From Synechococcus sp. C9 (GTDB lineage: Bacteria; Cyanobacteriota; Cyanobacteriia; Gloeomargaritales; Gloeomargaritaceae), in the NCBI RefSeq assembly GCF_022984075.1, contig NZ_JALAAD010000001.1, positions 2,212,455-2,276,454 of the forward strand: a stretch of 64,000 nucleotides of DNA. The letters are read 5' to 3'. How positions within the stretch are numbered: position 1 is the stretch's first letter; the number at the start of each line of letters is the position of its first letter. Below, one piece after another: positions 63,585 through 64,000 of this stretch. Below the pieces are notes generated by a model, which saw nothing but the letters and a program-made list of their open reading frames with translations, was not told where the DNA came from and searched no databases. Made by a program: the position numbers and the translations under genes.

Positions 63585-63962
63585 CTATCCTTTGGGGGTT
63601 CGTAAAAGATGGCGGACCGTACCCAAAAGGTCTTGCGGTTCAAAGGGTTTGACAATGTAGGCATCCGCCCCCTGTTTCAAACCCCAATGCTTATCAAAAG
63701 TTTCCCCCTTAGAGGAACACATCAACACCGGCACCTGTTTTGTTTGGGGATACTCCCGCAACTGCCGCACCAATTGGTAGCCATTCATGCGGGGCATGAC
63801 CACATCCATCACCACCACATCGGGAATTTGCCCCCCCTGTACCATCGCCAGGGCTTCATCCCCATCCCCGGCGGCGAGAACCTCCCAGCCATCCTGTTCC
63901 AGCAGGGAAACCATCATCTCCCGCTGTGCCTTTTGGTCTTCGACCACCAACACGGTTGCCAT
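63585..63962 (-). CDS. CheY-like response regulator, PilH-like
   Basis: 125 residues, a single receiver domain. The acidic pair is in VLVVEDQKAQREMM, the phospho-Asp in VVVMDVVMPRMNGYQL, Thr/Ser in LMCSSKG and the conserved Lys in AYIVKPF. No output domain, so it acts by protein contact, presumably on the pilus motors. It is the first gene of the operon in the window; upstream sequence is cut by the window end. ATG 63962. Confidence 0.9.
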   Translation of the reverse strand: MATVLVVEDQKAQREMMVSLLEQDGWEVLAAGDGDEALAMVQGGQIPDVVVMDVVMPRMNGYQLVRQLREYPQTKQVPVLMCSSKGETFDKHWGLKQGADAYIVKPFEPQDLLGTVRHLLRTPKG

Positions 63963-64000
63963 AGTACCACCACCCGTGAATGCCTCAATTGTACACGCTT

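Overview
The window is chromosomal DNA of a cyanobacterium with moderately high GC. Several genes belong to families found mainly in cyanobacteria: DUF1815 and DUF3007 proteins, a cyAbrB regulator, an SLH-OprB porin, a cyanobacterial-type omega subunit of RNA polymerase, and a tRNA-Leu(UAA) gene split by a group I intron. Gene order alone does not give the species. Most of the window is ordinary core genome, densely packed, with many convergent pairs that overlap by a few bases.

Layout. 1-1398 is the end of an integrated element: three small unrecognised genes, an operator cluster built on GTATAC, and a displaced 3' half of tRNA-Thr(GGU) marking the junction. 1.4-4.3 kb holds a frameshifted porin gene, AT-rich DNA and a candidate small RNA. 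4.4-21.4 kb carries housekeeping genes (pdxA, ilvH, tgt, typA, dgkA), a SpoIIE-type phosphatase, an antiporter-UspA fusion and a toxin-antitoxin pair set between two identical 42-bp repeats. 21.4-30.3 kb has an RND pump and the pilB-pilT-pilC cluster; pilT is broken by an IS4-family element with a clean 9-bp target duplication. 30.5-44.6 kb has grpE-dnaK, a two-partner-secretion outer-membrane protein, comEC, a RecB-like nuclease, a Crp/Fnr regulator, rpoZ, an unusual K+ channel-like protein, aroK and an HtrA-type protease. 44.6-51.3 kb is the least conventional region: a SPINDLY-type O-GlcNAc transferase is coupled to a MerR-pentapeptide fusion and lies divergent from a 1122-residue tubulin-like protein. 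51.3-55.8 kb has an epimerase, ssb, an ITPase, a membrane protein, the intron-containing trnL and a cobW-type zinc GTPase behind a Zur/Fur-like box. 55.8-64 kb is a four-gene chemotaxis-type operon (CheY, CheW, MCP, hybrid CheA) of the kind that controls type IV pili; its CheA carries about nine 45-residue acidic repeats.

Connections. The pilus motor genes, the Pil-type chemosensory operon and comEC together describe type IV pilus motility and DNA uptake. The IS in pilT predicts that retraction is lost in this strain unless a second pilT exists. A family of short interspersed repeats, with a GC-rich hairpin core and in one copy 13-bp terminal inverted repeats, fills most of the larger gene-free gaps.
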